Shown here piece after piece: positions 39,461-47,393 of a stretch of 52,199 nucleotides of DNA; the first letter of the stretch is position 1, and each line of letters starts with the position of its first letter. A model generated the notes under the pieces. That model saw only the letters and a program-made list of their open reading frames with translations. It was not told the origin of the DNA and did not search any database. Origin of the DNA: Alphaproteobacteria bacterium (GTDB taxonomy: Bacteria > Pseudomonadota > Alphaproteobacteria > GCA-2731375); contig JASLMY010000007.1 in the NCBI GenBank assembly GCA_030746295.1, positions 1 to 52,199 on the forward strand. Reading direction: 5' to 3'. Made by a program: the position numbers and the translations under genes.

Positions 39461-40336
39461 TTGACCGAGAAGGCGAAGCTGGGCTTCATCGGCCTCGGGT
39501 TGATGGGTGGGCCGATCGCGGCCAAGTTGCTCGAGAACGGCTATCCGATGACGGTCTGGGGGCGCTCGGAGGCCCGCCTGGCACCGTTTCGCGACGGCGG
39601 GGCCGCGGTCGCGGCCTCGCCGGCGGAGCTCGCCCGGGAGAGCGACGTCGTCTTCCTCTGCGTCACCGATGCGGCGGCGGTAGAGGCGGTGGTCTTCGGC
39701 GATGGCGGCCTCGCCGAAGGCGCCGGCGCCGACCAGGTGATGATCGACCACTCGACCATCGGTGCCGAAGCGACGCGGGACATCGCCGGGCGCCTAGAGG
39801 CGGCGACCGGTGCCGCCTGGATCGATGCCCCGGTCTCCGGCGGCGCGCCGGGCGTGGCCAACAAGACACTCGTGGTCATGGCCGGCGGCGAGGCCGAGGC
39901 GTTTGCTCGGGTCGCGCCCGTGGTCGAGAGCTTTGCCGGCCGCTTCACGCTGATGGGGCCGTCCGGTGCCGGCCAGACCACCAAGCTCATCAACCAGGCG
40001 CTCTGCGGCGTCGGCTTCGCGCTGCTGGCGGAGGTGGCGAAGCTGGCCGAGAACGCCGGCGTTGACGTCAACGCCATTCCGCCGGCATTGGCAGGCGGCC
40101 GGGCCGATTCGACTCTGCTGCAGGAATACCTGCCGCACATGGCGAACCGCGACTTCACCCCGCGCGGCACGCCCCGGATCATGCTCAAGGACCTGGAGAT
40201 GGTGGCCGATCTCGCCCGTGCCACCGATACGACGATGCCGGTGACGGCGCTCGCCCGCGAGATCTTCCGCCTGATGCTCCAGACCGGCCGGGGCGACGCC
40301 GATAACGCCGCCATGGTGACGCTCTACGAGTCGTAG
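39461..40336 (+). CDS. Beta-hydroxyacid dehydrogenase family oxidoreductase (3-HIBADH-like)
   Basis: 291 residues from TTG 39461, chosen because GGAGGGG precedes it; GTG 39422 would overlap the beta subunit by 11 bases. The NAD(P)-binding motif GFIGLGLMGGPIA lies at 8-20, the substrate region DAPVSGG at 122-128 and the catalytic Lys K175 in GQTTKLINQA. Family enzymes reversibly oxidise 3-hydroxyacids to semialdehydes. Following a decarboxylase that would release an aldehyde, this dehydrogenase could interconvert the product with its alcohol (inference). Confidence 0.88.
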   Translation: MTEKAKLGFIGLGLMGGPIAAKLLENGYPMTVWGRSEARLAPFRDGGAAVAASPAELARESDVVFLCVTDAAAVEAVVFGDGGLAEGAGADQVMIDHSTIGAEATRDIAGRLEAATGAAWIDAPVSGGAPGVANKTLVVMAGGEAEAFARVAPVVESFAGRFTLMGPSGAGQTTKLINQALCGVGFALLAEVAKLAENAGVDVNAIPPALAGGRADSTLLQEYLPHMANRDFTPRGTPRIMLKDLEMVADLARATDTTMPVTALAREIFRLMLQTGRGDADNAAMVTLYES

Positions 40337-40400
40337 ACCCTCGGTCGCCGCGACGGCTCTTGCCAGTGAGTCTATGAAACGACCTCTCGGCCCGTACGGT

Positions 40401-40520
40401 CGTCATCGCGAGGCGCGGAGCGCCGTGGCGATCCAGGAGCGGCGTGACAAGCCTTGAAGACCGCGCACGCCATCGAAACCCCCTGGATTGCCACGCTCAC
40501 TTCGTTCGCTCGCAATGACG
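40401..40520. repeat. Imperfect inverted repeat element in convergent intergenic region
   Basis: The left arm (40401-40437) starts CGTCATCGCGAG and ends ATCCAGG; the right arm (40482-40520) starts CCTGGAT and ends CTCGCAATGACG. The arms are imperfect inverses of about 37-39 bases around a 44-base core. Such CGTCATTGCGAG...ATCCAGG palindromes are widespread interspersed repeats in alphaproteobacteria. It lies between two gene ends, where it may act as a bidirectional transcript end. Confidence 0.7.
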
Positions 40521-40553
40521 ACGAGGGGCGATGTCTCGCGACTCGGTTCAATG

Positions 40554-41855
40554 TCAGTCGTCGCCGGCCTCGCGGGCGGCCAGCGGGTCCTCCAAAGGCA
40601 CCGGGATGTCGGCGGCGACGTGCTGGGTGGTGGTGCCGTCGGTCGGGACTTGGGTCTCGATGATGTTCTTTCCGAGCGGCGGGATCACCGGGATGTCAGC
40701 GTCCGCGATCGGCGCCATGCCTTGTTTCCGCGCCATCGCCTTTTCGATGTAGGGGGCGAGCTCCGCCATCTTCTTCGCCTGGCGCTCTTCCTCGCCGGCG
40801 TGGAAGCCCGGCATCACCTTGTCGGCGAAGAGCTCCAGCGAGGCGCAGATGTCCTCGTGCCGGTTCTTGCCGCCCTGCTGGATGAAGATCACCTGGTCGA
40901 CCCCGGCGTCCGAGAAGTTCGCCAAGTGGTCCGTCACCTGCTCGGGCGTGCCGATGCCGCGGCCGGCCCCGACCTCGACCAACTCGTCCCGGGCCTGTTC
41001 GAAGCGCTCCCAGATGTTGGTGCGGCCCGGCGTGTGGTTACCGTAGACGTAGAAGTGTCCGAGCGAATAGGCGAAGAAGCGGAAGCCGTCGGCGCCGCGC
41101 CGCTTCGCTTCCTCCGGGTCCTCGTGGCAGGAGAAGCCGGTGACCATGGCGATGTTCGGGTTGACCGCGTGGCCGATCGGCACGCATTCCTCCGACTTGA
41201 TGATCTCGTAGTATTCGCCGGCCCACTTGGCCGCCTCCGCCGCGTCTATGAAGGCGAAGGTGAGCGCGCCGATGCCGGCCCGCGCCGCGGCATGGATGGT
41301 GTCCCGCCGGGAGCAGGCGACCCAGAGCGGCGGGTGCGGCTTTTGCACCGGCTTTGGCACCACGTTGCGACACGGCATCGAGAAGAACTGACCTTCGTAG
41401 CCGGGATAGGGCGTCATCGCCATCATGTTGGCGGTCTGCTCGGTGCCTTCGGCCCACATCGCCTTCTTCTCTTCGGGGTCGATGCGGAAGCCTTCCAGCT
41501 CCGTCCGCGCGGCGGACTCGCCGGTGCCCCAGTCGACCCGTCCGTCGGAGACCAGGTCCAGCGTCGCGATCCGCTCGGCCACCCGGGCCGGGTGGTTATA
41601 GGCCGGGGCCGAGAGGACGACGCCGTGGCCGAGCCGAATATTCTTGGTGCGCGAGGCACAGGCGGCGAGGAAGACCTCGGGCGCCGAGGAATGCGCGTAT
41701 TCCTCCAGGAAGTGGTGCTCGACCTCCCAGATGTAGTCGAAGCCCAGCCGGTCCGCGACCTCGGCCTGCTCCAGCGCTTCCTTGAAGAGCCGGTGCTCCG
41801 CGCCGTCGTCCCAAGGCCTGGGCAACTGGTGCTCATACAACAATCCAAACTTCAT
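40554..41855 (-). CDS. LLM class flavin-dependent oxidoreductase
   Basis: 433 residues, longer than a typical bacterial-luciferase-like monooxygenase by a ~70-residue charged C-terminus (VPTDGTTTQHVAADIPVPLE). TIM-barrel features are clear: MKFGLLYEHQLPRPWDDG, FDYIWEVEHHF near 38-48 (the EHHF pattern), then GHGVVLSAPAYNHPARVAERIATLDLVSDGR and GTGES. These use reduced FMN and O2 to oxygenate an organic substrate. Upstream, a TAGCAT -10-like sequence is present. Substrate unknown; convergent with the 3-HIBADH-like gene across the repeat element. Confidence 0.88.
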   Translation of the reverse strand: MKFGLLYEHQLPRPWDDGAEHRLFKEALEQAEVADRLGFDYIWEVEHHFLEEYAHSSAPEVFLAACASRTKNIRLGHGVVLSAPAYNHPARVAERIATLDLVSDGRVDWGTGESAARTELEGFRIDPEEKKAMWAEGTEQTANMMAMTPYPGYEGQFFSMPCRNVVPKPVQKPHPPLWVACSRRDTIHAAARAGIGALTFAFIDAAEAAKWAGEYYEIIKSEECVPIGHAVNPNIAMVTGFSCHEDPEEAKRRGADGFRFFAYSLGHFYVYGNHTPGRTNIWERFEQARDELVEVGAGRGIGTPEQVTDHLANFSDAGVDQVIFIQQGGKNRHEDICASLELFADKVMPGFHAGEEERQAKKMAELAPYIEKAMARKQGMAPIADADIPVIPPLGKNIIETQVPTDGTTTQHVAADIPVPLEDPLAAREAGDD

Positions 41856-42232
41856 GGGCCGTACCCCCTCGATCCTGCTCTCGAGCCCGATGCTAGCGCG
41901 TGACCCGAGCTCACGTCACCCAGGTCGTTTCCCGATCCGACGGTGTCACCCCCGAGGCCACACCATTCGTGGGTCGTAGGACCAGGGGAGCGGCTCAAGA
42001 CGGCATGTCTCGGGGGTTCTTTCCCCGTGCCGGCGACCGGTTCGGAACCGGAAGAGTTAGCCAAGAAGAGGCTCGACCGAACCATCAATCGGCACCCCAA
42101 TTGGACACACTGCGCGGCCGGTGGATGGTGGCGGTCCGCTGCATCCTTTCAGGAGCAAAATCACCAAGCCGGTTTCCGGAACCGACGTTGTCCCGGATGC
42201 CGCTGTCTCTCCGCAGCCGGACCAGAGGGCTT
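41856..42232. other. Intergenic region between LLM oxidoreductase and ABC permease
   Basis: 377 bases upstream of the LLM gene and downstream of the permease. Lower GC than the average. It contains the LLM promoter region and no convincing coding frame. I looked for tRNA-like and palindromic structure and found none strong. Confidence 0.4.
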
Positions 42233-44776
42233 TCAATATCTGCGCCCGCGCAGGTGTTGCGCGGGCTTCTTGCTATAGACACCGGCCGTCGCCAGCAAGC
42301 CGACGGTCAACGTTAGGAGCGTCGCAGCACCGGCAAGGGCGACACCGCCGCTCCACGACACGCCCACGCCGCCGAGACCGACCACGGAGGTGACGGCGTG
42401 GGCGATGCCGAACCCCAGCGGCACGGCGGCCAGGGCAACCAGGATCCCGAGCGCCAAGAATTCCAGGGTCAGCTGCCCCAGCAACTGGCGCCTGCGCGCG
42501 CCCAGCACCTTGAACAAGACCGCTTCGCTGGTGCGTTCCTGAATTCCCTGCAGGACACTGCCGCCCAGCACGACCATGGCTGCCAGCCCACACATCAACG
42601 CCGCCGCTTTCATTCCCGATACGATGGCTTCCATGGCCGCCGCTAGCGACTCCAAAACGTCGGCCACACGAATGAGGGGGGCGTCGGGAAAACGGTTCTT
42701 GATAAGGGCTTCCAGCCTCGCGGCGTTGCCCGGGTTCGCCTTCAAGGACGCCACGAAGGTAAAGGGTATGCCGCTGAAGGTGTTGGGCGTGGCGATGATG
42801 GGGAAGTCCAGATCCAGCTTGGTCCAATCCACGTGTCGCAGATCGACAATCGGCCCCTCACGGACATGGCCGCTGACGTTCAGCGTCATCCTATCTCCGA
42901 TGCCGAGCCCTAGTTTTGCAGCGACGCCCGCGTCCACGGAAAATCCGGCCCGTTCCGCAGCGGAGGCCACCCATCCCGTGCCATCGGGGCGTTCCGCCGC
43001 GAACGACACCCCGCGATCGCCGCGGACGACCCAGTTCAGAGACCTCGGAATGTTCAGGTTCCGCACCGCCGCGCCGTTGATGGCCTGTACCCTTGCGTGC
43101 AGAAACGGCAGGATGCGCCGGCGCTCCACGATCCCCCACGCGTCCAGTTCATCGCCGAGCCGCGCCGCCGTCTCCGCGCTGAGCGAAAACGCCACCAGAT
43201 CCGGCGCGCTGTGCGGCATAGCCCGCTGCATATGACGGCCGATTGCGGCGCCGATGCTGTCCAACGCCACCAATAACGTGAGGGACAGGCCCAGTGCCAT
43301 CACCACCGGCCCGGTCGGCGCTCCCGCCCGGTGCAGATTACCAAGGGCAAGACGCACGCCGGCTCCTCTCCCTTTGGCGATGCGCTTGACCAGGCGCGAA
43401 AGCCCTTTGCCCAGGGCGAAATAGAACATCGCCAGCGCGAACGCACCAGCTAGGAATGCGGTGGTGAACACCGGCATCGGCGACATCCAAAACACCACGG
43501 CGACAATCGCCGACAGAAAGGCGCCAGCACCGAGCCAGCGCTTTCCGCCTTGTGTTCGTGGCGGGTGGATAAGGCGGTCACGCAGCAGCACCCCGGCGTT
43601 CACGTCCTGCACCCCCATTAGGGGCCACCAAGCAAACAACGCCGTGACCAGCAAAACGAACGTTCCCGCCGTCAACAGCGGTTTAATGCGGGGAACGATA
43701 TCCAGTTCGAAGGGCAAGTGATCCACCAACGCGGAAGCGATCAGGACGGGGCCGAACGCCCCAAGGCCGACGCCGATCAGGGCGCCAAGGGCCGCTGCCG
43801 CCATCACCTCGAATCCGATGGCCATGGTAACGACACGGGGTGGGGCGCCGATGGATTTCAGAAGGGCGATGACCACCATTCTATCGGTGGTGTGGGCGCG
43901 AACCGCCCCGGAAATTCCCGCCCCTCCCACGAGCATCACGCCCAATCCGACAAACAACAACAGCACCTGCGCCATGGCTAAGGTCCGCTCCACCCCCGGC
44001 ACCCCGTCATGGGCATTGATCATGCGCCAACCCGATTGCGGGTGGGCCTGGTCGATCCGGGTCGCCGCCGCGGCTGCTTGGGCCCGCCCCTTCGATCCGG
44101 GCGGCAGCTTCACGCGGACATAGTGATAGACCTGCGCCCCGTCATCGACGAGGCCGGTCGCGGGCAGGCTTTGGTTCGATACAATAACCCGTGGGCCCAG
44201 GGTGAAGGCGCGAAAGGCGCGGTCGGGTTCGGCGACAATTACCCCGCGCAGCCGATACCGGACCCGGCCGATCTGGATGCGGTCGCCGACTTCCAGGTTC
44301 AACGCGTCGAACAGAGCCGCATCGGCGACCGCGCCATAACCGGTGTCGTCTCGATCAAGTAATTGATGAAGGTTGGACGCGGGTCGGGTTTTCGCGACGC
44401 CATATAGCGGATATTTGGCATCCACGCCCTTGAGCTCGACGAGCACCGATGCGCCGGGCCCGCGGCCGACTTCGACCGCGCTTGCCATGGGGCGGAGTTC
44501 GGTGGAGATGCTGACATCCCCTTCACGGCCGATGACGGCGAGTTCCGCATCGCTCGGAGGGCGGTGAAACAGGCGCAGGCTCAGATCGCCCCCGACCGTT
44601 TCCAGCGCGCTCTGGCGAGCGCCGTCGATCAGGCTTTGCGACGTTGCCCCCACCAGCGCGACGGCCGCGGCACCGATAAAAACGCCCACCGTCAACAACC
44701 AGAGGCTCCTCGGACCGCCGCGCATATTCCGCGCCGCGATGCGCAGCGCCATCGCCGTATCGGAAGTAACCGCCAT
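42233..44776 (-). CDS. FtsX-like ABC transporter permease, YbbP-type
   Basis: 847 residues from ATG 44776 (MAVTSDTAMALRIAARNMRGG); a longer frame to 44917 begins with an unlikely extension. Several helices at the N-terminus (SLWLLTVGVFIGAAAVALVG), two FtsX-like domains and a central block of four helices around residues 290-470 (VGLGVMLVGGAGISGAV, FVLLVTALFAWWPLMG, VVFWMSPMPVFTTAFLAGAFALAMFYFALG), and a four-helix C-terminal end (LMCGLAAMVVLGG). This is the YbbP/LolE-type layout. The usual ATPase (YbbA) and TesA genes are absent here. Its composition looks slightly unlike the neighbours. Export substrate unknown. Confidence 0.8.
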   Translation of the reverse strand: MAVTSDTAMALRIAARNMRGGPRSLWLLTVGVFIGAAAVALVGATSQSLIDGARQSALETVGGDLSLRLFHRPPSDAELAVIGREGDVSISTELRPMASAVEVGRGPGASVLVELKGVDAKYPLYGVAKTRPASNLHQLLDRDDTGYGAVADAALFDALNLEVGDRIQIGRVRYRLRGVIVAEPDRAFRAFTLGPRVIVSNQSLPATGLVDDGAQVYHYVRVKLPPGSKGRAQAAAAATRIDQAHPQSGWRMINAHDGVPGVERTLAMAQVLLLFVGLGVMLVGGAGISGAVRAHTTDRMVVIALLKSIGAPPRVVTMAIGFEVMAAAALGALIGVGLGAFGPVLIASALVDHLPFELDIVPRIKPLLTAGTFVLLVTALFAWWPLMGVQDVNAGVLLRDRLIHPPRTQGGKRWLGAGAFLSAIVAVVFWMSPMPVFTTAFLAGAFALAMFYFALGKGLSRLVKRIAKGRGAGVRLALGNLHRAGAPTGPVVMALGLSLTLLVALDSIGAAIGRHMQRAMPHSAPDLVAFSLSAETAARLGDELDAWGIVERRRILPFLHARVQAINGAAVRNLNIPRSLNWVVRGDRGVSFAAERPDGTGWVASAAERAGFSVDAGVAAKLGLGIGDRMTLNVSGHVREGPIVDLRHVDWTKLDLDFPIIATPNTFSGIPFTFVASLKANPGNAARLEALIKNRFPDAPLIRVADVLESLAAAMEAIVSGMKAAALMCGLAAMVVLGGSVLQGIQERTSEAVLFKVLGARRRQLLGQLTLEFLALGILVALAAVPLGFGIAHAVTSVVGLGGVGVSWSGGVALAGAATLLTLTVGLLATAGVYSKKPAQHLRGRRY

Positions 44777-45173
44777 ATCCCCGTTTGGCCCGTAGCCGCA
44801 ACCGGACCAGTTCAAGATGGCGCAGACAATACATGATCGATCATGGCGGGACGAGTGCGCAGAAAATGCCGAAAAGCGTGCCGAGGGCCGTTTGGCGACA
44901 CGGTCGACAAAGGGCAAGGCTCACGCGATCTCCACCACGTTCCCAGTCCCCCTATCCCGAGGACGGCACTGCCGCCGACATCCGCCCTTGGGTCCTCGAC
45001 ATAGCGGTGACGTCAACCTGAGCACCACCCCGTTGTTCTTCTGCTCCGGGTCATCAATGCTCTTTCAGATTATTCTAATGTAACGGAGGCTCTCAGTGTT
45101 CGTCCGGACGCGAACCGGCAGTATCCGGACATTCCCGCTTCCGTGAAGCGATGCCGCGTGAGCGAAAGACGTT
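44777..45173. other. Intergenic region upstream of the ABC permease
   Basis: 397 bases. Contains a perfect 14-base palindrome CATGATCGATCATG (44832-44845), 57 bases before the permease ATG, suitable as a regulator site. The rest shows no gene; it ends with the 3' side of the SDR operon. No terminator hairpin with a T-run was found. Confidence 0.45.
44832..44845. promoter_or_regulatory. Palindromic operator-like site
   Basis: CATGATCGATCATG, a perfect 14-base palindrome, placed 56-70 bases before the ATG of the FtsX-like permease. No regulator gene is adjacent, so the binding protein is unknown; it could be chance. Confidence 0.35.
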
Positions 45174-45968
45174 TCAGCCGATCCGGGCGCTCTGGCCGCC
45201 GTCGACGGGCAGCAGGACGCCGCTGATGAAGCGGGCCGCATCGGAGGCCAGGAAGAGGGCGGCCTCGGCGACGTCCCAGGCGGTGCCCATGGTTTGGCCC
45301 AGCGGCACCGCCGCGTCGCGTTGGCGCCGCAAGTCGTCCTTCGCCACCCCGCGCGCCGCCGAGATGCCTTCGATCGCCATCGGCGTGTCGATCAGGCCCG
45401 GCAGGATGGCGTTGCAGCGGAGGCCGTGCTTGGCCTCGTCGAGGGCGATGGCCTGCGTCAGCGCGTTGACGCCTGCTTTCGAGGTCTTGTAGGCGAGCAT
45501 CGGTATCGAGACCACCGAGGCGATCGAGGAGACGTTGGTGATGACGCCCCGGCCGGCCTCGCGCATCGCCGGCAGCACGGCGCGGCAGGAGAGGAACATG
45601 GCCTTGAGGTTGACTTGGTGGATCCGGTCCCATTCCTCGACGGTCAGTTCCATGGGGCCGACCGAGTCGGGGCCGATGCCGACGTTGTTGTGCAGGATGT
45701 CGATGGCGCCGAAGGCCTCGAGGCAGGCCTCGGCCATGGCCCGGCACTGGGCCTCGTCGGTGATGTCGGCGGCGAAGGCGACCGCATTGCCGCCTTCCTC
45801 GGATATCGCTGCTTCCGTCTCCCGGGCCCGCTCGATCTCGCGGTCGACCAGCAGGACCTTTGCCGCTTCGCGGGCGAAGAGGGTTGCGGTTGCGCGGCCG
45901 TTGCCGATGCTGTCGCCCGGGGTCTGCCCGGCACCGACGACGATCGCGGTCTTGTCGGCGAGCCTCAT
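45174..45968 (-). CDS. Short-chain dehydrogenase/reductase (copy 2)
   Basis: 264 residues from ATG 45968, overlapping the upstream CMD-family gene by four bases. The NAD(P) motif is unusual: VGAGQTPGDSIGNGRATATLF carries an insertion relative to TGxxxGxG. NNVG is present, as are catalytic S148 (NVSSIASV), Y160 and K164 (YKTSKAGV). The C-terminal GLIDTPM and VDGG are intact. Last gene of the seven-gene operon. It should act on an alcohol/ketone intermediate of that pathway (inference). Confidence 0.9.
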   Translation of the reverse strand: MRLADKTAIVVGAGQTPGDSIGNGRATATLFAREAAKVLLVDREIERARETEAAISEEGGNAVAFAADITDEAQCRAMAEACLEAFGAIDILHNNVGIGPDSVGPMELTVEEWDRIHQVNLKAMFLSCRAVLPAMREAGRGVITNVSSIASVVSIPMLAYKTSKAGVNALTQAIALDEAKHGLRCNAILPGLIDTPMAIEGISAARGVAKDDLRRQRDAAVPLGQTMGTAWDVAEAALFLASDAARFISGVLLPVDGGQSARIG

Positions 45969-46519
45969 CCCGGAAAGCCCGAGAGGCCGGCGTCGAGCTG
46001 CACGCCGGCGCTGTTGATGAAGCCGGCGAGCGCTCGGTAATTGCCGACGGTCATGATGATGTCCATGACCTGCTGCTCGCTGTAGTGGCTATTCAGCCCC
46101 TGCCAGGTCGCGTCCGAGATGAAGGCATCCGCATCCAACTCGTCGGTGGCCCGAATCAGCGTCCGCTCGTGCTCTGCCCAACCCTCGGCCTCGGCGCCTT
46201 CGCCGACCCGGTCGATCTCCGCCTGGCTCATGCCCGCATCGCCGGCGATGACGACGTGCTGGCCCCATTCGTATTCCGACTTGGTGACCCAGGCGGTACG
46301 CAGGATCAGGATCTCGCGGTCGCGCGCCGGCAGCGACGACTTCAAGAGGATGTGGTTGGTGAAGGGCAACCAGCGCTTCATCAGCTTGGGATGGCGGACC
46401 ATCGTCCGCATCACGTTGACCGGCCCGACCCCTTGCTCGAGCTTGACCATCAGCTCCTTCTGCTCGCCTTCCCAGTCGCCGGCTTCCGACGGCGGGATTC
46501 GAGGCGTGGACAGTCTCAT
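45965..46519 (-). CDS. Carboxymuconolactone decarboxylase (CMD) family protein
   Basis: 184 residues. All-alpha CMD/AhpD-like domain. The region VTKSEYEWGQHVVIAGDAGMSQAEIDRV lies at the conserved core. The CxxC pair of AhpD is missing (Glu-Tyr-Glu-Trp-Gly-Gln-His instead), so it is not a peroxidase, closer to the metal-free decarboxylase/unknown branch. Reaction unknown. Sixth gene in the operon, 41 bases after the aspartate-dehydrogenase-like gene and overlapping the following SDR. Confidence 0.85.
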   Translation of the reverse strand: MRLSTPRIPPSEAGDWEGEQKELMVKLEQGVGPVNVMRTMVRHPKLMKRWLPFTNHILLKSSLPARDREILILRTAWVTKSEYEWGQHVVIAGDAGMSQAEIDRVGEGAEAEGWAEHERTLIRATDELDADAFISDATWQGLNSHYSEQQVMDIIMTVGNYRALAGFINSAGVQLDAGLSGFPG

Positions 46520-46560
46520 CTCGTGTTCTCCTTTGAATGCAGTGTCTTATGGGGCGTTCT

Positions 46561-47391
46561 TCAGTTGCCGACCCGCACCGGAGAGACGAGCCCGCGGAGC
46601 GTCGCCATGACGCTCGGCGCCACTGCGCGGCTGGTGCGCGGGTTGGTCTCCGACGGCCGGTTGCGGCTCTCGAGGTCGAGGGCGATGTCGGCCGCGTCGA
46701 CCTGGACCCGGTGCACCGCACCCGGGATATCGCTATCGACCCAGACCTCGACTTGCGTCCGCTCGAAGCCGATGCCGGCCAGGCTCAGCGTCACCGCGAC
46801 GTTGAAGTGGCGCGGAAAGGCGGCCGCAGCCTCGCCGGCCGTGCCTTCGAAGACCTTGAGCGGGCCGTCGAGCGGCTTCGTCAAGTCGAGGCCCTTCTCC
46901 AGGATGTAGGCTTCGTTCGCCATCGAATTCGGCAGAATGCGCGTGGTCAGCTTGACCGAGCGGATCTCGCCTTCCGCCGCGGCGCGGATGGTGTCGAGGC
47001 CGGGTAGGGCCCCGGTGGCGATCTGCAGCCTGCCGCTGTGCGCCTCGGCCAGGTCCAGGATCTCCGGGTGCGCCGCGATGGCTCCGGCCGAGACCGGGAT
47101 CAAGGTCCGTCCCGCACCGAGGGCCGCCCGCGCGATCTCGGGCAGGGCCTCGCCGGTGGCGCATTCGACGATGACGTCGGCGTGGTCCGGCAACTCGGCC
47201 ACCGGCACTACCAGGGGTGGCGAGGCGAGGTCGCGGCTGGCGGCGCGCGCCTTCTCGAGATCGCGGGCCGTGACCGCCGTCAGGCGCGCCGCCGGAATGG
47301 CGCCGCCGTCGAGGCGCCGGGCGAGGTCACGGCCGACGGTGCCGAAGCCGGCAAGGCCGACCCGCATCGGGTTCTCGACGCTCCACCGCAT
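46561..47391 (-). CDS. Aspartate dehydrogenase-like (NadX/AspDH family)
   Basis: 276 residues from ATG 47391; ATG 47367 is possible. The Rossmann motif MRVGLAGFGTVGRDLARRL is at 9-27. The family's active-site region PRHFNVAVTLSLAGIGFERTQVEVWVD lies near 193-219, and a His (H227 in PGAVHRVQV) matches the proposed catalytic residue. AspDH converts L-aspartate and NAD(P) to iminosuccinate/oxaloacetate, and relatives act on similar amino-dicarboxylates. Two bases from the upstream MmgE/PrpD stop. No NadA/NadB genes are nearby, so an NAD-synthesis role is unlikely; catabolism is suggested by the operon. Confidence 0.82.
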   Translation of the reverse strand: MRWSVENPMRVGLAGFGTVGRDLARRLDGGAIPAARLTAVTARDLEKARAASRDLASPPLVVPVAELPDHADVIVECATGEALPEIARAALGAGRTLIPVSAGAIAAHPEILDLAEAHSGRLQIATGALPGLDTIRAAAEGEIRSVKLTTRILPNSMANEAYILEKGLDLTKPLDGPLKVFEGTAGEAAAAFPRHFNVAVTLSLAGIGFERTQVEVWVDSDIPGAVHRVQVDAADIALDLESRNRPSETNPRTSRAVAPSVMATLRGLVSPVRVGN

Positions 47392-47393
47392 CC

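Noticed and set aside
42233..42265. GC-rich hairpin at the end of the FtsX-like gene as a terminator
   Set aside because: It lies inside the last codons and is not followed by a T-run.
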